Shown here one piece after another: positions 10,819-25,884 of a stretch of DNA of 64,000 bases. Below the pieces are notes generated by a model that was given only the letters and a program-made list of their open reading frames with translations, ran no database searches and was not told the DNA's origin. The translations under genes were made by a program, and so were the position numbers. The stretch's first letter is position 1, and every line of letters begins with the position of its first letter. Source of the stretch: Patella vulgata (Eukaryota; Mollusca; Gastropoda; Patellidae); assembly GCF_932274485.2 (NCBI RefSeq), contig NC_065883.2:60803210-60867209 (forward strand), in the 5' to 3' direction.

Positions 10819-13000
10819 CTTAGATATTAACCCTAACCTTCATGTTAAAACATACTTGCAATCCAGAGGTAGAAAATGGTATTGCCAGACACTAGCGTTA
10901 CCGTCTTTTTTAAAATCTAAATGCCCCTTGGTTCTCTCAATGTGCACACAAGTGGACCTCCAAATCTATGTTCGTCGACCCTGCATGTATTTCCTCTTAC
11001 TAGTGGGTACAGAGTACCCTTTTTTAATATGAATTATTATTCCATACAAATGGGGTTTGTACGAGTCTTCTAGCTATTGTTTGAACATAATGCACCTCCT
11101 TTAAGCCAGTCCTCAATATGAACACAAAATTGTCTTGAACAAGGGTTGCGGTATTAACGCAAGAATGAACTAATCCACTTGTCACGATTTAGAAAGGTGA
11201 AATATTGATTGGTGTCACGCGCAACGACTATCCAACCAAACTTAAGTACTTAAGAACACGTCCACGAGAGGACCATGCAAAAATTGAAAAAAAAAACCCA
11301 AAACGACAACCCTCAAGGATCTTTGAGCGACAGAAGTCACGCGATGTAGTGACAAATTTAAATGACAACTCCCTGTATAACTGGAAAGTGTTGTTTTTTG
11401 GCCATATTCCGACCAACTTTTTAACCAAATTTCAAAACGCTCCTATTCGAAATGTTGTGACCTTAAAAATTGATATTGGTCAAGTATGATGGGCCATGTG
11501 ATCGACTTAAAATCCTGCAGTCGTTTGGGAATGAATGAATCGTGCGAAATTTTCTGTGAGTTATCATAAAGTGGTGTTGAAAACTATGTCATCCTTACTA
11601 GAATTTCTTGGTGTGGTTATGAAGGGCATTCGTCTAAGTATATGCCAGAAGAAAAAAACTGACCGGCACTAAACCCACTAGTGTGCTACAATATTCTGAA
11701 AATGTGTAAAAATCAGCATTTTCCATGCAATCCTTCTTTTACTGATGACCGACGACTATCTTCAAGAGTTCAAATGACCATCGATTATCAACATTAGTAC
11801 TCTATTTTTTATTTGAGCGTTCCTCGTGTCAAATATGTTATTTTGGTTAAAAATCATAAAGTTTTTGTGACAAAATCGGACGCCCACGATCATCGTAGGG
11901 GAAGTCTGTAACTGGTGTATAATTATGCAGAATCAGATTAGTCTCATTTGTATTCTGAACTTAGTAGCAGGGAAATATATAAAAGTATGGGATGGCATGG
12001 CATGGCAAGCTTTTATATCAGCACAATCTAACCAAAGCAGCGCCTTTTCAAAACTGATCAACAGTTATTTTCAAATGACCAGAAATCATCACCATTACTT
12101 TTATATGTTTCATTATTAATTTGAGCATACCAGTCAACCTCCGGCATATACCTATGTTCGCGCAGACGTGTTCACTTACTTAGATTCTGACCTGCCTTTC
12201 TATGTTCTTTGTTTTGGGATCCCATGTTTGTAATGCTGTTTTTTTTGGCCTATATATATATGTCTTCTCTTCTTCTCATTCGGGAGATTTCAATATGGAA
12301 TGTATGTAGTCCCCTGATTTTCAATAACTCTCCATTAAAACTTCCATATGTTTCTATACACTGATCGGTTTCTTAATACAGATGGCAATAAGTGCGGTCT
12401 GATTCCTTAAATCTTTTCGACCAAAATAACCTATTTGGCACGTTCAAGTAACCAACCATGGAAGAAAATCTGCTAATCAGCGGTCATTTAAAGATAGTCG
12501 ACAGTGAAGAGACGCATCCGTCGAACAATGCCAACGTATCATCTTTATACATGTATATGTGTACCGGTATATACAATTCTGACATTCCATTCATTGTTAA
12601 ATTGAAAGATATAATGGTAATCAAATTTGGCATGGGTAGTCATGCTGATCAGGTTATTATGGCTCAATACCACTGGATCATCTACAATGCTCCCGTCCTT
12701 ATAATCTGCTACGCGAGCGAACATGTACATTCCTCAGAAACATTTCAATTTCTGAAAACCAGTTTGTGATCGTATAGTTAGCTAATATGCTTCTGTCGCG
12801 GATCGGTTGTCCGGTTCTCCAACCACGAGAACGTACCGGAGATGCTGCTGCGAACGTCCCGCAGCTATTGACAACGTAGTGATCTTTTACCCGAGAGCTG
12901 AAATACGTTTCATTTCATTACTATATCATATTCATATAAGCTGTATTTTGTATAAATTCAATTGGACATTCGTGAAACTTGTGTCTTGGTTAAGTCAAAA
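10819..13000. other. No gene seen
   Basis: Longest open stretches are 94 codons (11205-11489, opened by TTG rather than ATG) and 103 codons (12458-12769). Neither shows a domain, signal peptide or codon bias, and both are treated as chance. GGCATGGCATGGCA at about 11993 is a short local repeat. Confidence 0.45.
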
Positions 13001-13176
13001 GTGGTCTAGAGTTGAGTGGCGGTGGGTTTCCATTACAAGCATGTAGGTAACATGGTCTAATGTTGTCTGTCCAACTTTGTAAAGATGTCCAACCATATGC
13101 ATCGCTATATGTTCGTCCCAAAATGACCTAGTTTGTGTTCAGTGGACGTTATAAACCCAATTTTTGTCTCCTTCTC
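13001..13176 (+). mobile_element. SINE family A, decayed
   Basis: Box-B region GGTGGGTTTCCATTAC, a shortened body, then AACCATATGCATCGC, CCCAAAATGACCTAG and TTCAGTGGACGTTATAAACC with a pyrimidine tail. Box A is not recognisable. Confidence 0.7.
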
Positions 13177-13849
13177 GTGTCTAAATCATCCTTGCTAATG
13201 ATTAAATGGAATATATTAAATTTGTAAAGATATTCGTCATCTGGGGTATTTATAAACCGAACATTTTACCTCATTTTTTGATGTTTATAATTTATTTCTC
13301 CTGTGCCGGTCATTTTTTTTTATTTTGTTAGTAGGAAGGTTGCTAGTTGTAGGTAACAATCAACTTTGGTCCTAGTCCCTGCCAAGAATGAGCAATAGCC
13401 TCTCAAACTTTGGTTTTCATTAAATTCAATTTCCAGTGAGAGTTGGGTATCTGGCCAGTACCAAGAAAGCATTGACAGTAAGAAGGAGCCTGGGTGGTCC
13501 TACTAATACCCAAACTTACGTCTGTCCAAATCAATTATTGTCCGAATAACAGATTATCCAAATTTAGTGCCAAAATAGCTCATTTTTGAGCATTTTTCTT
13601 TTAAAAAAAATATTTTTCCAATTTACCAGGTCGGTATCAACTGAATCAACATAATACTTTGTGGGGATGTATCTGGAGACTAACCCATCTCACAGAAAAA
13701 ATTTGATCCAAATCCACGACCCAAGGGTTATCACCCACTGCATAGTGCTCTCGGGGACATGCTCTTAATATTGTTTGTCATTTTGATCCAATGAAATATC
13801 TGTCCGTTTTCCGTCCATAGTCGGGTAAAAATTCCGACCTATCAGATAA
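13177..13849. other. No gene seen
   Basis: AT-rich sequence with no recognised family or exon. Confidence 0.45.
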
Positions 13850-13907
13850 AATGGAGTTTAACGTCTTACTTTTATACACAGAATGGCCTAGTGAAGATGA
13901 ATTATAG
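13850..13907 (-). mobile_element. SINE family B, 3' fragment
   Basis: AAAATGGAGTTTAACGTC, CTTACTTTT and GGCCTAGTGAAGATG match the antisense 3' end of family B; the rest is absent. Confidence 0.65.
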
Positions 13908-14072
13908 ACGAAAAACATTTTAGCAAACTATGTTAAAAGATTTGTAATACTATTTGATAATTTATGTGAAATTGTATTAGATGAATATAAGTGCACCAGA
14001 GGATATGATTTATAATTTGATAAATACATATGTTTTATTTGTCTTCTCCATTGTCAGTATATTAGCTATGGT

Positions 14073-14320
14073 ATGAGTTTATTTAATATGCAAAATAAAT
14101 TGTTTATGAAAATTGTCAGAATAACAGGAAAATGTTCAAGGATAAATTCTATGTCTAAAAAAAAAACGTGTTCGTAAAGTTACCATTTCATATTAAAATG
14201 AGTTTATTTAATATGCAAATTAATAAATTGTTTATGAAAGTTGTGAGAATACCAGGAAAAGGTTCAAGGATAAATTCTATGTCTAAAAAAACGTGATCGT
14301 AAAGTTACCATTTCATATTA
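14073..14320. repeat. Two-copy tandem duplication (125 bp)
   Basis: ATGAGTTTATTTAATATGCA begins at 14073 and at 14198. Both copies run to ACCATTTCATATTAA with few differences, so the duplication is fairly recent. Confidence 0.9.
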
Positions 14321-17300
14321 ATCACACCACTAATTACATGATAATTAGCTAATAGAATAATTAATGGCTGTGAATCTGAGAATATATAATTAATAGAATG
14401 TACGTTTTTGGGTAGACACCAGGAAGTTTCTAAGAGGGGAGAGGTCGTTGAGGTTCAAAGGACCATCTTGTTTCAGAATGCTTCGTTAAGTCGTAGCAGA
14501 GCCATATGATGTATTGGGATCCGTCAGTAAACTCTTTCTACGGAATGGTGGGGTTGACAGAGTGGTGAATGACTTTGTTATAATCTATACTTGTAACTGT
14601 GTAACCTATATGTAGCAGTGCTTAATAAAAAATGTAGAAACGAATCATGGTATTGTTGTTCCTGTGTGTAACCATAAACTGAATAAGTGGCAGAATAAAT
14701 ACACGATATTTAAAGTGGGGTCCTAAGAAGAGAATAAGAAACAAATATAACCAGGGGCAATACTAGACGATCAAGGGCTGTTCCAGAATATGTAGTAAGA
14801 AACCATGCATGGGTTATACGCCGGATGTGGCGATCGGTTTTAGGTGTCCACTCTCCACGTCTGACAGACGACCCATGGTGCTACAGATTGGGATCTTTAT
14901 ACGACCATGTAATACTGTTTGTTTCGTGAAATATATAATACGTAGTCCCGCATCAATTATTAGAAACGTTGTTGCCCTTGCTACCGAATTTTACAATGGT
15001 TCTATATCTATTTTTACCACACTTAATGGGATTCTGCAGAAATATTTACAATACTTCGAAACTTTAAAATACTGACAACTTTTATAAACAGTACTGCTCG
15101 GATGGTGGGTAATATTTCGTTGCCTGGCAATCTATGTCTGTGGAGTAATAAAAGGTATTTACAAGAAAACCATCACAGGCAATTACTGTTTTTCTTCCTT
15201 TTTGCCAAATAGATGACAAATGTATTTTGAAACCGTAAATTTTCTTTAAAATTGTCTTTTTGCGATAATAGCAATAATGACGAGTGAAGTAATCTAGCGA
15301 ATGAGCAGTGATACTGTAGTCATTTGTCATGTCAGCCAGATTAACAGCTTGACTGATACTGGTAAGGAGCTTTACGCTTCCCTTCCTTATATTTAGCAAT
15401 AAATACCATGATTAAATACTCGCTTATAATATAATTTGGCATTATATTAACTCTTAGGTAATTTCCTAATACAGCCAAGTATTATGGCGGGCAAATTTAG
15501 AGACTTGGGTCTGGAGATATAACCCGAAACGAAACTACAATCACAGACTGTGCCTTCTGAATTAATAGTACTTTTGATTTCCTAAAATATTTTTATGAAT
15601 GTTAAAATAAAAGTTTTCATTCATAAACTAATTTTATGTATTGGGAAAGAAAAGACCCGATATTAAACTTAAATCTCTGATAAAATTAAATTTAGTTCTA
15701 AACGTATTCACCAGAATTAAAAATGAGGATTTCATTGATAAATAAAATCAAATTTGATTTGTAGCTGAAGGCGCTTTTTAATCATTTAGTTTTGGGACGT
15801 GAAGTTAGGTGTAATTAGTTATTATTCATTCATATCCTGAAACGCTAAAGCAACACACATATGGTTTTTAAAGGATATTTTCAAATAGTACAGTTGTGTC
15901 TAACGATGTAATTTACCATGGAGACATAAGCTGTCGTTGGTAATGTCCCGTATACAGTATTAGTAGGTTTTTTCACCCCTATACCAGTTTGTGTGCCTGG
16001 TTAATATAGGTAAATTACTAACTATCTGACGCGCATAAATGTAATCCAGATTATCCAGACCATACTGGGTAGTGATATATATTTTTATTTGTACTAATTT
16101 CATTGATCTGTACAGTCTCAAATCCAATGCTCCCCAAATTCGACATTGGTCGAAATAATATTTACACAGCAGTCATTTTCATTCAAAAGATCTGCTACCA
16201 ACAGTGCCAAACCAGTTTGCACCCCCCCCCCCCCAAAAAAAAATAATAATAAAAGCATCGTCGATAACCCTATTAACTCCATGTAGCCATTATTTTCTCA
16301 CAAAATAATGAAATCAATCTAGACCCCAAAATAATTATTGGCGAAAAGGCCCAATGGACGTCATTAAGTACAGATTGAGTTACTCTTGCGCCTCTTCAAA
16401 TATTGACTTATGCAATAATATACTTGAAGAGTGTTGACAACCCTTGAACTATTTGATTAATTGAGTGATTAAATACCTAAAAACATAACCTAGGTTTTAA
16501 AGCCATCAAAACATGCCCTGAGAATATCGTAATATTTGACTCTGAATGTAGTGCATACTGGTTGGGCAGGGTATTTGGCTTTTAGTTTTAAGATTTTTTG
16601 GCGGTATGTATATACCGCTTCCATTTGAAAAGGAGCATTAGTAATTTGATGTTTGTCTCGGCTTCTGTTTGTATTATATTTTTAATGAATTTTAAATTTA
16701 AAGTGGCTGCGAACTAAATGGATCCAGTACTGTGTAAGAAAATACAATTTTATACAGAGGTTAAATCTGTGACATCGAGCTAAAACTACTGTGACTGACT
16801 CTTGACTATGAAGTTATCTCTAAAACGCAGTGGGCAAGTTTAAAATTTGCGAAGCAGTTTACGGTTCACCCCCTATTGTTTTATCAAGACAACGATTATT
16901 TTTCGGGATCATTACCATGTTGAATCTTTGTAACGAAATAAAATGAATGTACCAATCGGGTTACGCTTTCACTGTAGGGCACACAACCTTGACAAAGGGA
17001 AATCTTAAGGAAAATTCCGTGTCAATGTCTTGGCCAACTCCGGAAACGAATCCCTGACAACGGCAGTTTTGAACCATTGAGGTAATTTTATTTACTGTAT
17101 CAATTAAGAAATATAATATAGAGGGTCGTAATGAACAATGCATTAAAACCAATTAGGCGATAATAGAATTCTATACTTACACAGAGAATCTGGCAGAGAT
17201 AAAGTCCGGGTATACTACATATGATACCACTTCACTAAACTAATGAATGATTCCAGTTTTGAAATTTCAGTTTTGAACTATTTTATTGTTTTGTAACTAA

Positions 17301-20300
17301 ATTGCAATCTGATTATAATAAAATTGACACCATTTTTTCGTTTTGCTTCAATTTATTATCCGTATTTTATATTTTACCAGATTCCAATTGTAAAAACCAA
17401 AACGAATAGCGATCTAATTTAATCAAAAGCAGTAGAACATTAAACGCATGTCAGTCACCCTGATTACACGCTCAAACTTCCGTTAAATCAGGTCAATTGA
17501 AATATTGTAAAGACTTGACTTGGTCGGCCTACCTCGGGCAATAATGGTTATGTGTAGACGGCCATAAACATGATTTTATGACGGGAACCAGCAAATGGCG
17601 ATGATTAAATGGATAAAAGTAACAAGTTAGAATGTTGATTAACTATAGTTTTTATCACTGATGACGTGTTAATATGGTGGTAATAAACAGAGGTTAATAA
17701 GTTGACAGGCGTAAACTTCCGGTCAGGGCATAGGTAAATAATCGTACAACTATGTGTTTCATTGTATTTCTATGCCTTATGCCTTATCAATCTTTGTAAA
17801 TTCAAATTTAAAAAGCAGTCGTCCCAGATTGAATCTTTCGTATGAACCTATTACTCAAAAAACTAAATTGATAGCTAGCTCACTTCTCTGGGGGTAAAGT
17901 GGCCATGTTTTTCATAGTGCGAATCTATTGTACTTTTTGTTTATGTGGTTGGCAATAAATTCCCAATCTCCACGTCATTCCCAAGTTCCTGGATAGTCTT
18001 GTCAATAAACTTCCCAAATGATTTTTGTGATTATTAGGTCACTTATTCAAGCGATCACTTCCAAACTGCTCAATATTTTGACTTGAAACTTTTAAAAATA
18101 CGATTTGTGAACCTTCGATAATCTTACCGGTTGTTGTCATTGGCAGAATTTTTATTTAAAGGCATGGAAACAAAGGCATGGGCTCTATATTGGTATAACA
18201 GAAATATAAAGAGATGATACATTTGGCTTTTGGCATACTTATTTTTTAAAATCAGAAGTAAATTCATGATTTAGAGCCAAACTATGCAAACGTTTTTCGG
18301 GCTTGTGAACCTTTCAGGATTTCCTTGGGAAAAGACCAATCAAGATAAAAGGAATTTATTTTGGCAGTATATTAATGATTTACCCCATTGTTTGTTTTAT
18401 ATACATAGCTATAAATAAATTTCTACATTACAAATACCAGATTATATTAAAAAGAAAACTAAAGATATTCATTTCCGGGTATCCAGTTTTGGCACGTGAT
18501 AAAATAAATGCCAACATACTTTGCATTTTGCTAATATAACATACTAGAGGACGTATATCGACCATACGTTCAGTATCATTGTAGATTTTTGCACATCGGT
18601 TGCTCTTCTTTAATACATATGTTTACATATTGACACTATGTGCAAATTATGCAAATATTTCTCAGAAACAAAAGAAGATATTGTAAGAATTAAGTTCGTG
18701 TACATAAATGAAACCAATAAACTTACTGGACGATTGTGTCTACCTATAGAAATATCGATAAGTTTGGCTGTAGTATGGCGTCTGATGAAGCTCTCCCACA
18801 TCAGTTTTTCAATGTTTGTCACATTTATTGCTAGTAATTATGTCTCGTTCCCTACTTAATCACTCACTGCTTTATTTCAGTAATCCGTAAAATGGACTTA
18901 GGGTCTCAAACAATGCTATTTGATATCCATTGTGGTCCAATTTATCATTAGACAAACTAGACATGGATTTCTTATTTCAACCCATAGTAGAAACGTTGTT
19001 ATCAGAATTAAACGGGCTGTACATAATTATTAACATCCATAAGGTGTTTACGATTTTTACACTGTAATTTTAAATGCAATCAAGCCTGGATTATAACATT
19101 AGTGTCATTTAATGTTATGTTCCTTTAAATTCCATTTTATTCAACAAAATATACTTTATATAGTTAGTTACTATTCCCCCGGACCCCCATGTACACGAAA
19201 CTGCATCGTTAATACCAAACCATCGATAGACAGATATAATATCTGTTACAAATTTTAAGTTGACCTTCATTATGTAGTACATGTGCAAGACCACAAGCGC
19301 TAGATGAGCGCTGTGGTTGCAGGGTAACATACACGCGGTATGATACTAACGACAAACAATATGGTTGATCCATGGTTGAATTATGTGAAATATAGATGAT
19401 CGTCACCGATCGTGATTGTTTTTCGGTTAGACATGAGTTTACTGCTAGTACACTTCAACCGGACATATTCAAATTAGATTGCATGGGAAATTTACATCAA
19501 ATCTGCCAATCAATTCATGATATAGATAAGTTTAAATATTCAATTTACGTGTCGTGCGGAATTTACTGATGTTTTCAAATGTTCTACTAACGCTATGCTT
19601 TGATATCTTGGTAAGCCACTGCTTTAACCCTTTTGAGTCTAGTATGATACTATGTTTAATTAATTACATGTATTTTATTCCCCCTTTAAAATGTGTACAA
19701 TCTTAACTGAGAATGCAAGCTGTTTGATATGGGGTTCCAATTTTCCCGCCATAATCTCTGCTCGTTTTGATTATTCAAACGATAAGGTTAAATGGTGATT
19801 AGTAAAAGAATCTGGCATCTTTCAGGCGGAGAAATTCCTCGTTTTATTACACATCAGACTGACCATATTATATTAAAAGACTTAAAAACAGCATGGCGGA
19901 ACATGACACTTTTATCACGTGATAGCATCTCGAAACATCTCGCATGATGAAGGTTAGTCGCTAACTGGTCATGGATCATATCCATCAGCAATTAACGAGA
20001 ATTCAGTTTATAAATATTTAGGTAGCCATCCAGCCGTATCGTGTTAACGGCGGAAATGCTGCATACATGCATCTCAAATTGATTTTCCACAAACACGATG
20101 ATAGTTCTTACAGAATATGATATATGCCAAAAAGACAAGTTGTTTCAAGTATGATAACTGCAGAAACATTAAACCCGTGCAATCAGATGTTTTATTAGCC
20201 AGTTCCTTTTAGACACAAACCATATCCATTTTCATACTTGCAAATCATTTTATCTGGTTAGGTTTTATAGGTTTCCTTTCATGTATTTCAAATACTTATT

Positions 20301-20455
20301 ATTTTGTTTCTCAGAACAAAAGTGTAAGCGTGTCATTATAAAACATTCTGCAAATTTTCACTAGTAGCTCACTCAGCATTCCGAGTGAAGGGCAATGAAA
20401 CGAAGTAGGCCCATTTGATAATCTGAATGGTATGTCCGGGCTATTCTATGTTTAA
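14321..20455. other. 6-kb stretch without gene or SINE
   Basis: No exon, SINE or long tandem repeat is recognised; a C run followed by an A run lies near 16220-16243. The stretch is unusually free of SINEs compared with the flanks. Parts near 17440-17730 and 19780-19990 are of higher complexity with several TAAT/ATTA cores and could be regulatory. The open frames at 15082-15399 and 18610-18859 carry no recognisable features. Confidence 0.4.
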
Positions 20456-20518
20456 TGCAATGAAATGTTGTTTAACGTCCTACTGCTCTGCTCCGACTGG
20501 GCTAATGAAGACGGATGC
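20456..20518 (-). mobile_element. SINE family B, 3' fragment
   Basis: GTTTAACGTCCTACTGCTC, then CTGGGCTAATGAAGACGG, the antisense 3' end of family B. It is truncated after about 60 bp. Confidence 0.75.
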
Positions 20519-23500
20519 TTTAATGAATATGTTTTTAATGTATTTAAAGAATTCTTCATCGCTCATTTTACGTATGATCTCCCTCCTAGATAAAAGTATG
20601 ACTATGTATATTATAAAAAAGAAAGGGGTGGATAAGTAGTAAAAGAATAAACTAAAACTCCATCAACAACATGCTTATATTCATACATATTTACATGTTA
20701 TCCGCGGTTTTATTATGACTGGGCTAAAAGCATTTACTAATGTCAAAGATATATAATAAAATATCATTGTTACTGACATCGTTATTATGCTAAAATATAA
20801 TCGATGATTTTTGGTCCAGATGTTTGTAAACACTGACGTTAACGATTAAAAAGAACCACTGAAAACATTAGTGGCCCAGACAGAATATTGTGTACATCTT
20901 GTTTGGAATTTAGTGTGTGATGTATCTGTTTACCTGTACCGTGCGAATAATTTACTGCTGGCTTATAGATGACAATAAATGAACAGCTCTAATGAAATTT
21001 GATAGTGTCCAGTGTCAAGAAAGTTCTCTGGTATTAAATTGTCGAGGAGAAATTATGTATTTGTCCGAGTATCTATTATCACTGGTTATATAAAACTATT
21101 TCTATTCCAGCAATTGCAATTAAAGAGATCTTCTTGGCGACAGACTTTGTAATGGTTTTATTTAATTTGGAACGTCTGAAAATACGTCACTTCCGCCTGG
21201 GGCGTTGTAGTTGATGGTCTAACCGCGGTCTGTTCATTCTACCCAGGGGACATCAGCACCATTTGATAACAAAAGATTTGAAAAAGAACCATGTCGTTGA
21301 CTTTAATTTTATTTCGAAAGCAGACCCGCCTACTATTAACTCCTTGATTACCCATTACGTCACCACAACCACCATCTTTCAAGCGGAAGTGATATGGGAA
21401 CAAACAGACATTAAGACTTTCTATTGACAAGGTGATAGGACAGTTGGTAAAGTAGGATATCACTTAAACGACGTGTCAATTCAAATATTTATTTAGGTAA
21501 TTATGGGGTCGTATGGCGAGGCTAGAGAAATAATCGAAACTGGTGTTAGAAAATACAAGATTTATTTGTATCGTAAACAAAGATTACGTCATCAACAATG
21601 TTAAAGATGTTAAAGGATCGAAAGAGAGGTCAATTAAATCTTCTAAAATAAACATTGTTTACTTTATATTGAAGTTAAATACTGTTAAAGTTTAACACAG
21701 ATTAAATAGTGTTTACTTTAACTCTTGGAATGTTATATTGATGTTAACTGCTGTTAAATTTAAACACAATTTAACAATGAAACTTACAGGTAAAGAAATG
21801 ATTTGAAATAAAAATGAAGGGAAAGTGATATATACATTATCGATGAAAATTCACTTCATGAATAAAAATCGAATGCTCATACTTTGAGAATTTAAGGATT
21901 AAAAATCGCTCAAATCAAAACGAATTATTGTAGCTTTGTGGTAAAATTATCAAATGAAACATAATGAACAAATGATTAAAAATTCACCACAGAAAATTAT
22001 TGAAATGAAAAAATTAAAATAAAAATCAAATATATATGCTCAGAATTGAAGAAAATATCAAGATTAGGCAAGCACATAATGTCAAATCCTTAAAATATGA
22101 TGAATTTCACGAAGAAATGGCTTGAAATAAAATTAAATAATTTGACGATAGGAACGTTGGAGGTTACAACATATATACGCATAATTCATATATAGACCCA
22201 CATATTATGATATCTACGAAGCTGACATCGCCAGTATCAACATAAACATTTCTAGGTTCGTAACAAAAAAAATGTCGACGTCTAAATGAAACCCGGAAAA
22301 TTTGAATTAAAAATTGTGTTGCTTAAATTGAATATGTCGCTATAAGATGTAGTTATGTTTTTATTATTAGTACGAGAATGGACATGTTTAAGAAATGTCT
22401 GTATTAGAAAAAAATAAATAAACGCGTTCAACCTATCCATCACTCTAGTCATGTTTCCGCTACTATTTCTTTATTTTCAATCTATCATTAGAAACATAAA
22501 GAAAATAATTATTTTACATGAACCCAAGCCAAAACTAATAAACATTAAAAATGAGTATATAGTTTGAAATTTTTCATTCAATTTAAATGACACTGGCAAA
22601 GATTTATGAATCAAAAACTTACGATAAATTATTTTCAAATTCATAATTATTATTATTAGAATTTTTTTTTTTTTTGATATTTGCAAATAAATATCGATGG
22701 ATACATTTTGTGAAATATTTTAGATAATAATTACTTTGTCTGCGATATCACCTCGATGGAAGCAGATGTTAAATAAAGCTATTTCACACACATAATATTA
22801 ATTACCAATATATATATATATTTTTATTCAAAAATAATTGTCGAGTTAAAACAACATTTGTTTTTTATTGTAATACTTTCAAAGATAACTTGTTTGTTTG
22901 AAAAAAAAAAATTATTGCAAAAAGTCAGTTGAAAAAAAATATCTTGTTTTTAAAAACGAAATTTACACTGCTAGAAATCGAGTACATTGAAATAACAGAA
23001 ATTCCCTCATTTCACAGGCTATTCTTTCACTGAATACATATTTAATGAACCAGAAATGAGAAAGAAAACGGGTTTACATGGAAATTTAATACTTGTACAT
23101 GTGTCTGGAAATACAATCATGTCATATATATGACACTTGTTTGACATATCTCTAAACTTCTATACTGATTGCTATAGTGGGAGGAGAGACTTGATAATCC
23201 CTGATTACAGAAACATACATGGAATAATTTTCTTTTCGATTATCTAGTTCATGTGTTATTTATTTGAACTATATCATTTACAAGTGAAGTATATGTCAGT
23301 AGAGGTAACTGCTATGATTTATCTTTTAAACTTCTGTACACGTACATTGCGCTGTTTGGGCAAAAGCAGTTTATTATGTTAGTGAAATGTTCAGGCCAAA
23401 CGTTTAGGTTCTGACATTTGCAGGAACTTTAAATCACTGATGTTTGTATTATTGAAAAATTAATTCATTTAGAACAATGTACATTAGTTTAATAACTCTT

Positions 23501-25884
23501 CCGTTTTTTATGAAAGCCACGGGAAACCAAATCGTCCACAAATATTTAAAGAAGAAAAAAAGTGTGCATTATTTTAATGTCAAGACTTTTGTTTTTATGA
23601 AATTAAACACCGTTGAGTATAAAAGAATATATTATAAAATACAATATTAGACCTCATTTTGACCAAGAGAGCTAAAGATGTAAATTCAAAATGGTCATGT
23701 CTCCAGGTGGAATTTATGGATTAGAATATTTTTTTGGACCAAACTGCTTTCTAATAAACGATAAATTACGTTTGATTGTGTATATGTTCCTAAACTCGAT
23801 AGATGAAATGTTGGGGGGTTTAATCAAAAACACTATATATGTAAATTCTATGGAAAGAAAACCTTGCAAAATTTTTAAAACACACAAACCATAATTTTCA
23901 CAAAATATTATAGTTGATTATATTAGAAGTTTAAACTATAATGACTTTCTTTGTTATACTGTTGACATCCTGTTGGAACAAAACTATAGGATCTAAATAC
24001 AATAACACTCGGCATATTGTCTTTTAAAATTCAAATAATTGCGAACCAAAAACTATTAGATGTTTGTAATGTTTGTCATGTTTATATCGTTTTTAGGTTG
24101 TTATTGTTTGATATGATTCTTTAACATTCTTCAATGCCAGAATAAAATCATAAAATACTGTGGAAATGTGTTTAGCTTTTAAGTTAAGACTATTATTCGG
24201 ATATTTTTATCTCATTACAATATACAAGCAAGTCGACCAAGAAGTCAATAGAGGGCCAAGTACTCATTAATATACAGCAAAAATATTGTTGAACAAATGG
24301 TTTGCCAAATACTCATTAATATACAAAATAAATGTTGTTTTAGAATTTTACAGTCAACAGAGTAAAACGTCGAAACCTGTTGCGATGCATATCTTGTTTT
24401 GATAGAACCATCCCGGTGACAATAATGTGCTCGGGAATTTCAAGCATTGAGTTATCTGGAAGGTCTAAGCGATTTTATCGCTGACGAGAGTTACCTTCAT
24501 TATCGGGGCTACAATAAATTCACACCCCTGTTTTGATTTTGATGTTAGTAACGTCTGTTTTGTTTAAAACGTGTCACGGCAGGGCTATCGTGCCATGTAC
24601 TAACTGCTTATTTGCACCATTTCACGAACTGATAATATCGACCCAATAGAGATCGCAGACAAGTCGGGCGTTACGCACCCTGATGAGCTAACAGTTAAAT
24701 TAAACGAGCTCCAAATCAGCACATGACCACACATTTAAACGTATCACACTCACTGATTATAAGGCCGTGAAAATGTTGATTAAAATTCAATGGTGATTAT
24801 ATCGATTAAGTGGCAGAGTTGTCAAACTTTGCCACTCTTTTGCCCGAGGCGTGAAATTAGTCTAATTGATGCAGCCATTTTGAAATCACGACAGGTTAAG
24901 GGAAACAGATGTTTAAATTGAAATTATGGTAGATTGGGAGTTTCTCTGTCTGTTCTCGAACATTAAATTTAGCTTTTATTACTTAATAAGTGGTGGTCCA
25001 GGAGAATTAAGAACATTTAACAAGTCTGTTAGGAAATAAAATAATACCGGCCAGTTTTGGCTTAAAAGTTTACAAAAATGTAGCCATATATAAAACTGCA
25101 TACGTTGCTCGTTGTTTGGTATTTTTTACTTTACACGTAGACCCAACTTTCTTTCTTCCTCAATGTTCTCTCATAGTGTAACAACGCAACGTTCTTTTGT
25201 CCTGCATATAACAGTAATTGTAGGCCTATTGTAGTCGTGTTTGCTTGACTTTATCTCCAGTTTCCAAACTCGCTGATGTTACTGTCAGAGAGTAATGAAC
25301 GAGGTGTACTTCTTAAATATTAACTCTAACCCCATACATCTCTTTTTTCCAATTTTCACCCTTTAAGCCTATTTTACACGATGCAGAAGCAGAAGTCAAA
25401 AGGCAAACAGAGCAGAAGTGAGAAGAAGTTGGCGCGCATTTCAATCAAAGTTAATGCCATACATCAATTAGAGCATGGCTTGTCTGTAATTGGCACCAAA
25501 TAAATGGTTAACAATTACATTAAGCGGCACTTGTTTGTCTGTTATTACCGATAATGTGCTAGAAGGAGAAAATTGCGCTGAGATTAGAAGTGCTACGATC
25601 TGTCAAATTTAGACGAAATGTGTTGAAATAGATTACTCCTGTTAAATTGAATATCAATAATTGTAATAAGGTAAAAGGGAAAGTGACAACCGACATTTTC
25701 TTACTTCTTAGATCTACTTGAAAAACTCTAATAATTGGGCTCTAAAAATCCACCCATTTTCTTAATATTTTTTTTTTCCAAATTTTTTTTTTTTAAATAC
25801 TGTTATTATATAATATAATTTTCCCGCAAATACCTGGGTGACTATGTAGAAATAATGTATAAGCGTGTCGATGCTAGGCATTTC
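20519..25884. other. 5.4-kb stretch without gene
   Basis: AT-rich, SINE-free. Near 21645-21780 there are several TGTTAAA/TTTAACA inverted motifs. At about 24380-25640 complexity and GC rise, with blocks such as TAATTGGCACC and CAATTACATTAA; this is a candidate regulatory segment. No exon is recognised. Confidence 0.4.

Noticed and set aside
11205-11489. 94-codon open frame
   Set aside because: It opens with TTG, not ATG, and has no recognisable motif.
12458-12769. 103-codon open frame
   Set aside because: No domain, hydrophobic pattern or codon bias, and no splice context suggesting an exon.
15082-15399. 105-codon open frame on the minus strand
   Set aside because: No similarity I recognise and composition like the surrounding AT-rich DNA.
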